Source: an uncultured Lachnospiraceae bacterium
GTDB lineage: Bacteria; Bacillota; Clostridia; Lachnospirales; Lachnospiraceae
Direction: 5' to 3'
Length of the DNA stretch: 64,000 nt
Assembly: GCA_946558695.1 (NCBI GenBank)
Contig: CAMNTQ010000008.1
Span: forward strand, 1-64,000
The notes under the pieces were generated by a model. That model saw nothing but the letters and a program-made list of their open reading frames with translations, made no database searches and was not told the DNA's origin. Both the position numbers and the translations under genes were made by a program. Position 1 is the stretch's first letter. Every line of letters begins with the position of its first letter. Positions 44,503 through 53,391 of the stretch are shown here, one piece after another.

Positions 44503-45501
44503 CTATCTTTTTTTGTATTTCATTTTCTTTATCAGCACACAAACGCATACGCACACCGCCAGCACGGCCACTCCACCGAAAATTCCTGAGACAGACGTCC
44601 CCGCTGCGCTGTCAGACGCTTTGAATGCATAGTCCGGAAGAAATGCGGTCATGCCTTGAAGCTTCTCTGCAATCTGATACACGCTTCCACTGGCCGCCAA
44701 TTCAGCTGTTCCTGCAACCTTCTCCATGGACCACTCCAGACCGTCAGGATAACCTGAGGCAAACAAGGATATCACTCCCCCGATCACAAGTGTCAGCATC
44801 GCCAGAGCCGCAATCGTACCCCTCCGGCTCATGCGCCCTGCCGCCTTTCTATCAGCCCGCTCATATCCATACAGAATCTCCGGGCGCGCCTCATAGATAA
44901 ACACCAGCACCGCGGCTGTGATCAATCCCTCTACCAGCCCGATCGCCAGATGGATCGGCTGCATCATTCCTAAAAATACTGCAAAAGGCAGTTCTGTAAT
45001 TCCAGAAAGCAACGTCTCTATCGTAACCGAAAACGCTCCCAACTGCAAGCCCGCAATGCAGCCAATGACGGAAGCTGCCGTAATGGTTCCTCTCGTCATA
45101 TTTTTTTGGTTCAGCAGCCGCCAGACAAGAAATCCTCCAATAAAACATCCGTAAAAAGCCATGTTCCACACATTACACCCTAATGCCAATAGTCCGCCGT
45201 CCGCAAATAACAGACATTGAATCGTCAATATGGCAATCATCGTCAGGAAACCCGCGCAGGGCCCTAAGATCGCACTGAGAAGCATGCCTCCGCACAGATG
45301 TCCCGACGAGCCTGTTCCCGGAATGGTGAAATTGATCATCTGGGCTGCAAATACAAATGCCCCCATCACCCCCATCACCGGCACCTTCCTATCCAAATCC
45401 TCCAATTTCACTTCCTTCACAGAATACGCAGCAGCCGCTGTAGATACTGCGTACATTGTCCCTGCTACCGCTGGCGATACCAGCGCATCCGCCATATGCA
45501 T
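44503..45501 (-). CDS. cbiM: ECF-type nickel/cobalt transporter S component, CbiM fused to CbiN-like domain
   Basis: 332 residues. The N-terminus MHMADALVS is the metal-binding signature of CbiM/NikM, and HLCGGMLLSAILGPCAGFL and DGGLLALGCNVWNMAF are typical. The C-terminal part (about 225-332) has a membrane helix, an extracytoplasmic PDGLEWSMEK segment and a last helix, matching CbiN/NikN, so M and N are fused as in NikMN. It binds the metal and delivers it for import. Downstream of larB by 15 bases. Confidence 0.92.
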   Translation of the reverse strand: MHMADALVSPAVAGTMYAVSTAAAAYSVKEVKLEDLDRKVPVMGVMGAFVFAAQMINFTIPGTGSSGHLCGGMLLSAILGPCAGFLTMIAILTIQCLLFADGGLLALGCNVWNMAFYGCFIGGFLVWRLLNQKNMTRGTITAASVIGCIAGLQLGAFSVTIETLLSGITELPFAVFLGMMQPIHLAIGLVEGLITAAVLVFIYEARPEILYGYERADRKAAGRMSRRGTIAALAMLTLVIGGVISLFASGYPDGLEWSMEKVAGTAELAASGSVYQIAEKLQGMTAFLPDYAFKASDSAAGTSVSGIFGGVAVLAVCVCVCVLIKKMKYKKR

Positions 45502-45516
45502 AATCTTCTTCCTCCT

Positions 45517-46269
45517 TTAATTCTTTTCATGTACTGCTAATTTATTAATCTGAGCCGCCATGTATCCGGCGCCATATCCATTGTCAATGTTAACTACCGC
45601 GATACCGTTCGCACAGGAATTAATCATCGTAAGCAGCGCCGACAATCCATGCATGCTTGCCCCATAACCTATGGATGTCGGAACAGCGATCACCGGCTTA
45701 TCTACCAGTCCGCCGATCACACTGGCAAGAGCACCTTCCATACCGGCAGCCGCCACCACACAGTTGGCGCTTTGTATCGTCTCTACCCGGGAGAGCAGCC
45801 TGTGGATTCCGCTCACTCCCACATCATAGATACGCTCCACATGATTTCCAAAGAATTCTGCCGTCAAAGCGGCCTCCTCCGCCACCGGAATATCAGCCGT
45901 TCCGGCCGTACAGACCGCTATCTGCCCCACTCGGTTTTTATCTCTTTTTTCAATCTTTAAGATTCTCGACAACGCATCGTACTCTGCCTCTGGAAATCTG
46001 TCCTGTATCAGCGCCGCCTGTTCCTTAGAGGCGCGCGTCCCCAGAACTTCTCCCTCTGCCTCATAGAGTCTCTCATATATCTTAAGCAGATGATCATCTG
46101 CTTTTCCGCTGCAGAATACCACTTCTGCAAACCCGGAACGAAGCTTTCTATGAGTATCAAGTTTCGCATAGCCCAGCTCTTCAAGCGGCTGCCTCCTGAA
46201 ATACCTTTCCGCTTCGCCGACAGACATCTCTCCTGTCTTTACCTGTTCTAAAACCTTCCTTGCATCCAT
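45517..46269 (-). CDS. larB: LarB, pyridinium-3,5-biscarboxylate mononucleotide synthase (nickel-pincer cofactor)
   Basis: 250 residues from the ATG at 46269 (MDARKVLEQVKTG); the earlier ATG at 46284 overlaps the GGAGGG ribosome binding site and is rejected. The C-terminal two thirds is the AIRC/PurE-like domain, with VAVCTAGTADIPVAEEAALTAEFFG, VVAAAGMEGALASVIGGLVDKPVIAVPTSIGYG. LarB carboxylates nicotinic-acid adenine dinucleotide and splits its phosphoanhydride as the first step of the nickel-pincer cofactor used by LarA-type racemases. It precedes the nickel ECF genes. larC, larE and a LarA-like apoenzyme are not in the window. Confidence 0.93.
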   Translation of the reverse strand: MDARKVLEQVKTGEMSVGEAERYFRRQPLEELGYAKLDTHRKLRSGFAEVVFCSGKADDHLLKIYERLYEAEGEVLGTRASKEQAALIQDRFPEAEYDALSRILKIEKRDKNRVGQIAVCTAGTADIPVAEEAALTAEFFGNHVERIYDVGVSGIHRLLSRVETIQSANCVVAAAGMEGALASVIGGLVDKPVIAVPTSIGYGASMHGLSALLTMINSCANGIAVVNIDNGYGAGYMAAQINKLAVHEKN

Positions 46270-46349
46270 CTGCAAACCCTCCATACTTTTTACTTCCGGT
46301 ACATTCTGAATTGCCGATCCAAAAACTTAAAACCTTTCGCGTATCGCAG

Positions 46350-46392
46350 AAAAAGGCGCACAGATTTCCATTCTGGAAATCCGTACGCCTTC
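46350..46392 (-). terminator. Terminator after the DUF3842 gene
   Basis: AGGCG..GATTTCCA pairs with TGGAAATC..CGCCT, followed on the minus strand by TTTTT. It separates DUF3842 from larB. Nothing else is evident in this 250-base gap. Confidence 0.75.
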
Positions 46393-46523
46393 TGGCATAC
46401 ATTTTTATCTCTGGAACTTATTTTTGGACTTATATGTGATCACTGTATCTCCGGTGCTGCTGCGCCGTCTCAGACAGCTTCTGCCATCTGCTTTCTATAT
46501 ACCACATATCACGTCTGCATACA

Positions 46524-46943
46524 CTATCTGCATTCTTCCGCTGCGCATTCTCTAAGCTGTTCTATTACGGCCTCTATCATATAGCTCATAGATGTACTCT
46601 TCACTCCGACAATCACATTGTTGCACTGATTCATGGGAATCAGCAGCTTCTTCGCCCCGCTCTGACCGACTGCCGCCGCCATAACCGGCGTAATCTCGCC
46701 GTGCATGGAATCTGCTATGGCAATCCCGACAGGCCCGATAATAACGTCTGATTTCCTGCAGCCTACGATTACGGCATTCTCTCCGGTTGCCGCATAGTCC
46801 GCTCCGGCTTTCAGCATATTAGATGCCGCCAGAGAATTCGTACCGACAGCTCCAACCTGCGCCTGCGGAAATTCCTTCTTCACAGACATGACCAGCTGCT
46901 TACCCATACCGCCGCCCTGTGCATCTATAATCAATATCTTCAT
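46524..46943 (-). CDS. DUF3842-family protein
   Basis: 139 residues, MKILIIDAQGGGMGKQLV at the N-terminus (a nucleotide-binding-like glycine loop), then AVGTNSLAASNMLKAGAD, GPVGIAIADSMHGEITP and MNQCNNVIVG. It matches a small conserved family of unknown function common in Clostridia. Several conserved Gly-rich loops suggest a Rossmann-like fold. It lies upstream of larB and the nickel transporter but a terminator is between them. A TATAAT within the VapC relic likely serves as its -10. Confidence 0.75.
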   Translation of the reverse strand: MKILIIDAQGGGMGKQLVMSVKKEFPQAQVGAVGTNSLAASNMLKAGADYAATGENAVIVGCRKSDVIIGPVGIAIADSMHGEITPVMAAAVGQSGAKKLLIPMNQCNNVIVGVKSTSMSYMIEAVIEQLRECAAEECR

Positions 46944-46974
46944 GAAAAATCCTCATTTCTTCGTCATCTCCGAA

Positions 46975-47160
46975 ATGATTATAACAAATGTAAGGCACCG
47001 TGTCTATAAACACTTTTTTATAATCTGTCATTATCACGCATCTTCCTCATATATTCATCGACATTTTCCCCCCGATCACTTGGTATTACTAAGCTATCCC
47101 AGTCTATCTGCTTTTTTCTTTCTGGCAGTTGGATGATCAAGCAGAATCTCTCTTCCGCAT
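46975..47160 (-). pseudogene. Truncated VapBC-like toxin-antitoxin relic
   Basis: Too short for the ORF track. The minus strand just after arcC encodes an antitoxin-like C-terminus (ERKKQIDWDSLVIPSDRGE then VDEYMRKMRDNDRL and a stop at 47018). Overlapping that stop, an ATG at 47031 opens MTDYKKVFIDTVPYICY, the N-terminus of a PIN-domain toxin with its first acidic residue, and homology then breaks off. The antitoxin 5' end and most of the toxin are missing, so it is inactive. Confidence 0.55.
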
Positions 47161-47162
47161 TT

Positions 47163-48104
47163 TTAAGCAAATGTTATCACCGTCCCGGTCTTTCCTTCCA
47201 GTGCATCAATTGCTTTATCAAGGCTTGTGATGATCGCCTTTTTATCGGGATAGGTACGCGCGAATTTCATAGCCGCCTCCACCTTCGGCAGCATGCTTCC
47301 CGGGGCGAACTGTCCTTCTTCGATGTACTGTACCGCTTCCTTAAGGCTCATATGATCCAAGTCCTGCTGATTTTCCCTGCCCCAGTTCACTGCCACCTTT
47401 TCCACCTCTGTCAGAATCATAAGCACATCCGCATCCACCTGTTCTGCCAAAAGTTCTGCTGCAAAATCCTTATCAATCACTGCCGCTACGCCTTCCAGCG
47501 TTCCGTCCATTCTCTCTACCACAGGAATCCCGCCGCCGCCGCAGGAGATGACGATAGAAGAGTCCCACAGCTTTTTGATGGCCTCAATCTCTACAATCCT
47601 TCTCGGGATCGGGGACGCAACGACTCTGCGCCAGCCCCTCCCGGCATCCTCTTTCATGGTGTAGCCTTTTTCTTCGGTTAAAACTTTTGCCTCTTCCTCA
47701 CTGTAAAACGGTCCGATCGGCTTTGTCGGATTTGTAAAGCCCGGATCATGCTCATCTACTACCATCTGGGTAGCCACCGTAAGTACCGGACAGTTCCGGT
47801 TCCTAAGGCTTAACGCATATTTTAATGCCTGCTGAATGTGATATCCGATATATCCCTGACTCATGGCCCCGCACACGTCAAAAGGCATTGCGGGCGTCAC
47901 ATCTTTCGCCGACTCCGAAGCAAGAAGGATACGTCCAACCTGCGGCCCGTTGCCGTGCACGATGGCAACCTCATATCCCTGACTGCTGATATCCGCAATT
48001 CTTTCGCATGTACGCTTTACTACCTCAAGCTGCCCTGCCGCCGTCGGCGCGCTGCCCTTTGACTGCAGCGCATTCCCTCCCAGCGCGATTACAATCTTTT
48101 CCAT
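47163..48104 (-). CDS. arcC: Carbamate kinase
   Basis: 313 residues from the ATG at 48104 (MEKIVIALGGNALQSKG), with AAAGGTAAT upstream; the longer ORF adds a non-conserved extension. Family landmarks: VIVHGNGPQVGRIL, RRVVASPIPRRIVEIEAI, VISCGGGGIPVV, VIDKDFAAELLA and APGSMLPKVEAA. It converts carbamoyl phosphate plus ADP to ATP, CO2 and ammonia, the energy-yielding step of the arginine deiminase pathway whose other genes lie 1.5-5 kb upstream. Confidence 0.95.
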   Translation of the reverse strand: MEKIVIALGGNALQSKGSAPTAAGQLEVVKRTCERIADISSQGYEVAIVHGNGPQVGRILLASESAKDVTPAMPFDVCGAMSQGYIGYHIQQALKYALSLRNRNCPVLTVATQMVVDEHDPGFTNPTKPIGPFYSEEEAKVLTEEKGYTMKEDAGRGWRRVVASPIPRRIVEIEAIKKLWDSSIVISCGGGGIPVVERMDGTLEGVAAVIDKDFAAELLAEQVDADVLMILTEVEKVAVNWGRENQQDLDHMSLKEAVQYIEEGQFAPGSMLPKVEAAMKFARTYPDKKAIITSLDKAIDALEGKTGTVITFA

Positions 48105-48123
48105 ATTCTTATTACCTTTCTCC

Positions 48124-48152
48124 TTGTATCTTTTTGTGTAAAACTTTATAAT
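48124..48152 (+). promoter_or_regulatory. Promoter of the AraC-type regulator gene
   Basis: TTGTAT and TATAAT with a 17-base spacer, 30 bases before the start codon. Confidence 0.65.
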
Positions 48153-48182
48153 TAAATCAGAAGTCATCCGGAGGTCTTACAT

Positions 48183-49439
48183 ATGTCAAAAATTGTACCA
48201 ATCCAAAGTATATACTGCTCAAAAGAAGATGAAACAAGGCTGTGCAGCTTCGACATTGAAGTTATATCCGAGCGCACTACCCCTCTGATACATCCCATGT
48301 CAAGATTATGGCTGATCAATGAAGGCGAAGGCACGCTCCTTTTGAATGATAAAAAATATCCGCTCAAAAAAGGAACCCTCGTCTCTGTACTTCCGTGGCA
48401 GATTACCGACATTATAGAAGTAAAATCTCCGCTTCAATTTTTTGTCATGGCATATTATTTTGATAATATCAATGAAATCATTAAAACATTTTATAATCCG
48501 GACAGCGTGAATCTGTCCGTATCACAGTTTATGTCCAAAACTCCGGTAGTATCCTTTGACGAGCAGCGATACGTCCAGACGCGGCAATTGTTCCTGCAGA
48601 TCAGAGAAGAGCTTAATGCCCAGTCGCAGATGGATTCCTTAAACACAGAATCTGCTCCGGAATCTCTCGCCCTCGGGAAGCTTTATATCACTAACAAGCT
48701 GATAGAAATCATCGTGTCATTTATCCGCACCCGCCATACCTCGCCGGCGCCGGAACCTTACACGCAGACCAGCGAAATCTTCCAGTACTTGTACACTCAT
48801 CTGAATGAGAAGATCACGCTTTCCATGCTGTCACAGCATTTTTATATGAGTGAATCCGCAATCAGCTCCTATATTAAAAAAACAACCGGATTGTCCTTTT
48901 TCGATCTGCTGAATGAAATGCGCGTGGGCAAGACGATAAACTATCTGCTGTACACGGATTTTACGCTGGAAGAACTGGCCGAGATCCTCGGTTTCGTTGA
49001 CAGCGCTCATATCAGCAAGGTATTTCTGGCACGAATCGGCATGAAAGCAAATGATTTTCGGAAAACCTACCAGTCTATCGGGGATAAATGCCGTATCAAA
49101 GACCGGCAGGTTTTCTATGCAATCGTCTCTTATATATACAGGAATTATGCCGAAGACCTGCAGCCGAAAAATGTAAGTGAACATTTCCACATATCTCCGA
49201 AGGAATTAAACCGCATCCTTCTGTTTCAAGTGGAGATGAATTTTGGCGACTACCTGAACTATATTCGGGTAAACCGGGCGTCTGAGCTTCTTCTTACGAC
49301 CGATAAAAGCATTCTTACCATCGCTCTTGAGGTCGGTTACAATACGGAAAAGACACTGACACGCAATTTTCTGCGCTTCCGGTCTATGACTCCGGGGAAA
49401 TTCCGCCGCTCTACAGAGCTTCAGGAAAATGGAATCTAA
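48183..49439 (+). CDS. AraC-family regulator with two tandem AraC-type DNA-binding domains
   Basis: 418 residues. An N-terminal cupin-like sensor (WLINEGEGTLLLNDKKYPLKKGTLVSVLPW) is followed by one AraC HTH module (LNEKITLSMLSQHFYMSESA, then LEELAEILGFVDSAHISKVF; about 200-300). A second complete module follows (LQPKNVSEHFHISPKELN, then ILTIALEVGYNTEKTLTRNF and MTPGKFRRS; about 310-415). Standard AraC proteins have one such unit, so this has four helix-turn-helices. It lies divergent from arcC and convergent with the ornithine cyclodeaminase gene (2-base gap), so it probably controls arginine-pathway genes. Confidence 0.85.
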   Translation: MSKIVPIQSIYCSKEDETRLCSFDIEVISERTTPLIHPMSRLWLINEGEGTLLLNDKKYPLKKGTLVSVLPWQITDIIEVKSPLQFFVMAYYFDNINEIIKTFYNPDSVNLSVSQFMSKTPVVSFDEQRYVQTRQLFLQIREELNAQSQMDSLNTESAPESLALGKLYITNKLIEIIVSFIRTRHTSPAPEPYTQTSEIFQYLYTHLNEKITLSMLSQHFYMSESAISSYIKKTTGLSFFDLLNEMRVGKTINYLLYTDFTLEELAEILGFVDSAHISKVFLARIGMKANDFRKTYQSIGDKCRIKDRQVFYAIVSYIYRNYAEDLQPKNVSEHFHISPKELNRILLFQVEMNFGDYLNYIRVNRASELLLTTDKSILTIALEVGYNTEKTLTRNFLRFRSMTPGKFRRSTELQENGI

Positions 49440-49441
49440 CG

Positions 49442-50545
49442 CTATTGGATAACTCCAAGCCCCTTTGCTACAAGCGTGATGAAATCCTGTACATTTGTAA
49501 CGATAGTCGTTGCGCTTAAGCTTCCTCTGTCTAACAGTTTATTTACTACAAACTCATCTGCGTCAACGGTATAGAGATATACCGGACGTACCGTGCCGTC
49601 TTCAAGGACACGGAAGGACGGCGTCATATTTCCGGTGGCAATGGTATGAAGCATCGTAGCAAGACAGATGACCGTCGTAGCGCCGCAGATCTGCTCTCTC
49701 ATCACATTCGCGGCTTCATATACGTCCCCGATTACCTCCGGGAGCGGGCCGTCGTCACGGATCGAACCAGCCAGCACGATCGGCACATTATTTCTTACAC
49801 AGCTGCAGATAATTCCGTCATCCAAGTCGTATTCTTTGATAAATTGCGGAATAGAACCGCTTCTTCTTACCTTGTTGCACACATCCAGATGGTTATAATG
49901 TCCGTTCGGCTGTGATTTCTGCGTGTAAATATCCTGTCCGAGAGCCGTGTGAAGAAGCGCGCCTTCTAAGTCGTGGGTTGCAAGGGCATTTCCCGCAAGC
50001 AATGCCTGTCCATATCCATTGTCGAACAGCGCCGCCATCGCAGCTCTTGCATCCGCATCGAATGCAAAGGCCGGTCCCATAACCCATACGACTTTTCCGC
50101 CATGCTCTTTTTCGTATCTCAAAAGTTCAAACAATTTGTCATAATCCCGCGCATAGGATGTCTCGCGGCTTCTTCCCTGACGGAATACGAACTGGTCGTC
50201 AATCCCCTCGCTGTCATCTTCAAAACCATGACAGTGCATATAGATGCCGTCCTCACATTTCTCCGTTCTGCCGAGCATAACCTTATCGCCTTTTTTTAAG
50301 TTTCTTGCTTCTACAACCGCAAGACGTCCGTCATCGCAGAGGACAACACAGGAGTCCATACGGCTCTCCTCTGCCAGCTTCCACTCGCCGTCTATCTTAA
50401 AATATTCCGGGTACATGGAAGTGCTGTGGTAATTATCCGGCGCTACGCCGTCTTTTTTTGATATTTCATATACCGCATCCGGCGCATTTACAAATCTTTC
50501 CTGCGTAAAATCCGGGTGATGATATTTTGGCATTTCAAATGACAT
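49442..50545 (-). CDS. Ornithine cyclodeaminase-like LOR/SDH-domain protein (TIGR00300 type)
   Basis: 367 residues from the ATG at 50545 (MSFEMPKYHHPDF), with GAGAGGAG upstream. It resembles the LOR/SDH conserved-domain family, including the archaeal ornithine cyclodeaminase and the C-terminal half of cyanobacterial AgrE/ArgZ: MCMHCHGFEDDSEGI-like cysteine-histidine segment, GGKVVWVMGPAFAFDADARAAMAALFD and LLAGNALATHDLEGALL. Those enzymes convert ornithine to proline and ammonia with NAD. Lying immediately after arcB and arcA, it would take the ornithine they release. Function inferred from family and context. Confidence 0.8.
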   Translation of the reverse strand: MSFEMPKYHHPDFTQERFVNAPDAVYEISKKDGVAPDNYHSTSMYPEYFKIDGEWKLAEESRMDSCVVLCDDGRLAVVEARNLKKGDKVMLGRTEKCEDGIYMHCHGFEDDSEGIDDQFVFRQGRSRETSYARDYDKLFELLRYEKEHGGKVVWVMGPAFAFDADARAAMAALFDNGYGQALLAGNALATHDLEGALLHTALGQDIYTQKSQPNGHYNHLDVCNKVRRSGSIPQFIKEYDLDDGIICSCVRNNVPIVLAGSIRDDGPLPEVIGDVYEAANVMREQICGATTVICLATMLHTIATGNMTPSFRVLEDGTVRPVYLYTVDADEFVVNKLLDRGSLSATTIVTNVQDFITLVAKGLGVIQ

Positions 50546-50626
50546 ACTATTTCTCCTCTCATGGGGCAGACTGCCAAACACAGCCTGCCGCTCTTATATT
50601 TATCTGTCCGATCTGCTTGGGAATCC

Positions 50627-51619
50627 TTAACACAATGTCGCGTATACAACCGCCTTGATGGTGTGCATACGGTTCTCGGCCTCATCAAATACAACCGACT
50701 GCTTTGACTCGAATACTTCGTCCGAAACTTCCATCTCATTAATCCCGAACTTCTCCGCAATCTGAGCGCCGATCGTTGTATTCGTATCATGGAAGGACGG
50801 CAGGCAGTGCATGAAGATCGCGGTATCCTTTGCCATCTTCATAACATCAGCATTTACCTGATACTTCTTAAGAAGGTTGATTCTCGTCTCCCATACTTCG
50901 TCCGGCTCGCCCATAGAAACCCAGATATCTGTATAGATCACATCCGCGCTTGCCGCGCCTTCTTCCACGCTCTCTGTCAGACGGACCTCACAGCCATTCT
51001 CCGCAGCGATCTCTCTTGCAGTCTCTACAAGAGACTCCTCCGGGAACAGCTCTTTCGGTGCGCAGGCTGTAAAGTTAAGCCCCATCTTCGCACATGCGAT
51101 CATAAGAGAGTTGCCCATGTTATTTCTTGCATCGCCGAAATAAGTAAAATTAAGACCTTTAAGTCTTCCAAAATTCTCCTCGATCGTTAGAAGGTCAGCA
51201 AGCATCTGCGTCGGGTGGAACTGATCCGTCAGACCGTTCCATACCGGGACTCCTGCATACTTGGCAAGCTGCTCTACCAGCTCCTGGCTAAAGCCTCTGT
51301 ACTCGATACCGTCATACATTCTGCCGAGTACTCTTGCCGTATCGGCGATACTTTCCTTCTTTCCCATCTGGCTGCTGCCCGGATCAAGATAAGTTACGCC
51401 CATACCAAGATCCATGCCTGCCACTTCAAAAGAGCAGCGTGTTCTCGTAGATGTCTTTTCAAATAATAATACAATATTCTTTCCTTCCAGATATTTGTGC
51501 GGTATGCCTGCACGCTTCATATCCTTAAAATTCTTTGCAAGGTCAAGGAGATAACGAATCTCCTTTGATGAATAGTCTAAAAGTTTTAAATAATTTCTTC
51601 CTCTGATATTTGTTGCCAT
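50627..51619 (-). CDS. arcB: Ornithine carbamoyltransferase (catabolic)
   Basis: 330 residues from the ATG at 51619 ([16 protein letters not shown]) with AAAGGAG upstream; the ORF-track start lies far upstream in non-coding sequence. Carbamoyl-phosphate motif [15 protein letters not shown], ornithine-side HPTQ in [15 protein letters not shown], and the catalytic HCLP in [10 protein letters not shown]. In the deiminase pathway it splits citrulline into carbamoyl phosphate and ornithine. Follows arcA and precedes the cyclodeaminase gene. Confidence 0.95.
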   Translation of the reverse strand: MATNIRGRNYLKLLDYSSKEIRYLLDLAKNFKDMKRAGIPHKYLEGKNIVLLFEKTSTRTRCSFEVAGMDLGMGVTYLDPGSSQMGKKESIADTARVLGRMYDGIEYRGFSQELVEQLAKYAGVPVWNGLTDQFHPTQMLADLLTIEENFGRLKGLNFTYFGDARNNMGNSLMIACAKMGLNFTACAPKELFPEESLVETAREIAAENGCEVRLTESVEEGAASADVIYTDIWVSMGEPDEVWETRINLLKKYQVNADVMKMAKDTAIFMHCLPSFHDTNTTIGAQIAEKFGINEMEVSDEVFESKQSVVFDEAENRMHTIKAVVYATLC

Positions 51620-51726
51620 GATTATAATCTCCTTTTCTTTTATTTGTGCGTACAAAGAGCAAGCTGATATGCAAAGCCGGTCTCTGCCGCGAATGTAATA
51701 TCTGTCGCCAGACAAAATTACCTCTT

Positions 51727-52953
51727 CTAAATAGATTCTCTCTCTAAGGGCATGCTCATGCACCTCGGGCCGCCTCTTCCTCTTGAAAGTTCTGAGCTTG
51801 TCATCTCCAAAACCCGGATTCCATTCTCACGCAGGATCTGATTTGTCACATAGTTACGGTCATATACAACCACTTTCCCCGGCTCGATACAAAGGGTATT
51901 GGAACCATCATTCCACTGCTCACGCTCCGATGCGATCGTATCTTTGCCGCCGCACTGAATCAGCGTAACCTTGTCAAGTTCGAGATGTTCCGCAAGAACC
52001 TCTGCCAGCGAAGCGCGTGTCTCTGTTACTTTGATTTCTTCCTTTTTATCGCTCTTTTTTATCTCAAAGATTCTAAGTGTTCCAAGTATGCCCGGATGTA
52101 TCGTGAATTTATCGTAATCCACTTGAGTACATACCGTATCCAGATGCATAAACGCACGGATCGCCGGAATGTCAAGAGCAAGTATCGTCTCGATCTCAGC
52201 GCTCTCATCCCCGAAAATACGCTGCGCCAAAAGCTCTATCGCCTCCGCCGTAGTTCTCTGCGAGATACCGATCGCCAGCACTTTATTACTCAGATTCAGG
52301 ATATCGCCGCCCTCTATCGCATAAGGCAGCTCTCTCTTATAGTAAAACGGCGTACGTCCCGCAAATTCCGGATGATACTCCAGCACATATTTTCCAAAAA
52401 GCGTCTCTCTTCTTCTCGTTCTGGAATACATGCAGTTCAGGCTGACGCCGTCTCCGATACATGCAAATGGATCTCTTGTAAAATAAAGGTTTGGAATCGG
52501 GTCCAAAATAAACTGGCTGTCCGTTTTTACCAGATTCACAAGCGGACGATTCGTTTTCATCTCTAATTCTCCTACCCTTACACCCGACATCATCTTTAAA
52601 ACCAGTTCTTTTTCATCTCTGATCTCCATAAGATAAGAAGTAAGAGATTCTCTCATCTTCTCGTCAGCCACTTTCCCTTCCGCAACAAACTGTTCGACAA
52701 ATTGTCTCTTTAATTCCTCATTGCTTTTCAGGACCTCCGACGTCAGATCCTCCAGATATACAACCTCGACTCCCTCACCCCGCATAATCCCTGCAAATAA
52801 GTCGTGTTCATTCTGCGCCGTCCTAAGATAAGGAATATCATCAAAGAGTAAACGCTCCAGATCCCCGGGCACCAGATGTTCCAGTTCCTTTCCCGGCCTG
52901 TGGAGCATGACTTTCTTTAATTTTCCAATTTCACTTTTCACGTGGATTGCCAT
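51727..52953 (-). CDS. arcA: Arginine deiminase
   Basis: 408 residues: [12 protein letters not shown] at the N-terminus, [16 protein letters not shown] (the FTRDP catalytic Asp region), [33 protein letters not shown] (catalytic His) and the nucleophilic Cys398 in [10 protein letters not shown] at the C-terminus. Hydrolyses arginine to citrulline and ammonia. First gene of the arcA-arcB-cyclodeaminase set, behind a TATAAT-type promoter. AGGAGG precedes the ATG. Confidence 0.96.
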   Translation of the reverse strand: MAIHVKSEIGKLKKVMLHRPGKELEHLVPGDLERLLFDDIPYLRTAQNEHDLFAGIMRGEGVEVVYLEDLTSEVLKSNEELKRQFVEQFVAEGKVADEKMRESLTSYLMEIRDEKELVLKMMSGVRVGELEMKTNRPLVNLVKTDSQFILDPIPNLYFTRDPFACIGDGVSLNCMYSRTRRRETLFGKYVLEYHPEFAGRTPFYYKRELPYAIEGGDILNLSNKVLAIGISQRTTAEAIELLAQRIFGDESAEIETILALDIPAIRAFMHLDTVCTQVDYDKFTIHPGILGTLRIFEIKKSDKKEEIKVTETRASLAEVLAEHLELDKVTLIQCGGKDTIASEREQWNDGSNTLCIEPGKVVVYDRNYVTNQILRENGIRVLEMTSSELSRGRGGPRCMSMPLERESI

Positions 52954-53005
52954 GTCTTACCTCCTCATTTTTCCTGTTGTTCACTTCCGTGTCTTACTGT
53001 ATTCT

Positions 53006-53011
53006 ATTATA
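53006..53011 (-). promoter_or_regulatory. -10 element of the arcA promoter
   Basis: A minus-strand TATAAT lies about 55 bases upstream of arcA. No good -35 is seen at 17 bases, which would suit an activator-dependent promoter. The 438-base gap upstream of arcA holds no ORF with family similarity. Confidence 0.5.
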
Positions 53012-53342
53012 ACCGTTTTCAGCAGGTTTTGTTGGACAAATCTCAGATAATCACAAGTATTTTAATCGGTTATTTTTTTGAGCTTGGGAATCTGAACACA
53101 CTGTTTTCTTATTCCAATTTCCGGGTTCTTCCTAAAAAATCAATTTAAAATACAACAAAAAATGGAAAAAAAGTCCTATTGCTCAATAAAAGTAAGACCT
53201 TTGAAGGGTAATTCTAATAATTTTGAATATAATAAAATGGAGCAAAAATAGATGAATTTTTTGATTTAGTGCAAGATAAAAGGAAATTGAGTGTTAATTT
53301 ACGGGAAGTGATAGCTATGTATAAGAAGAGGGAATCATCACT

Positions 53343-53383
53343 TTCACACAATACTTTGCAGTAAATGCAAAGTATTGTGTGAA
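53343..53383. repeat. Perfect 18-bp inverted repeat between the MATE gene and the arcA upstream region
   Basis: TTCACACAATACTTTGCA and its exact complement flank GTAAA. It ends 9 bases from the MATE stop codon and may act as its transcript 3' hairpin, although no T run follows on the minus strand. Confidence 0.7.
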
Positions 53384-53391
53384 CAGTAACA

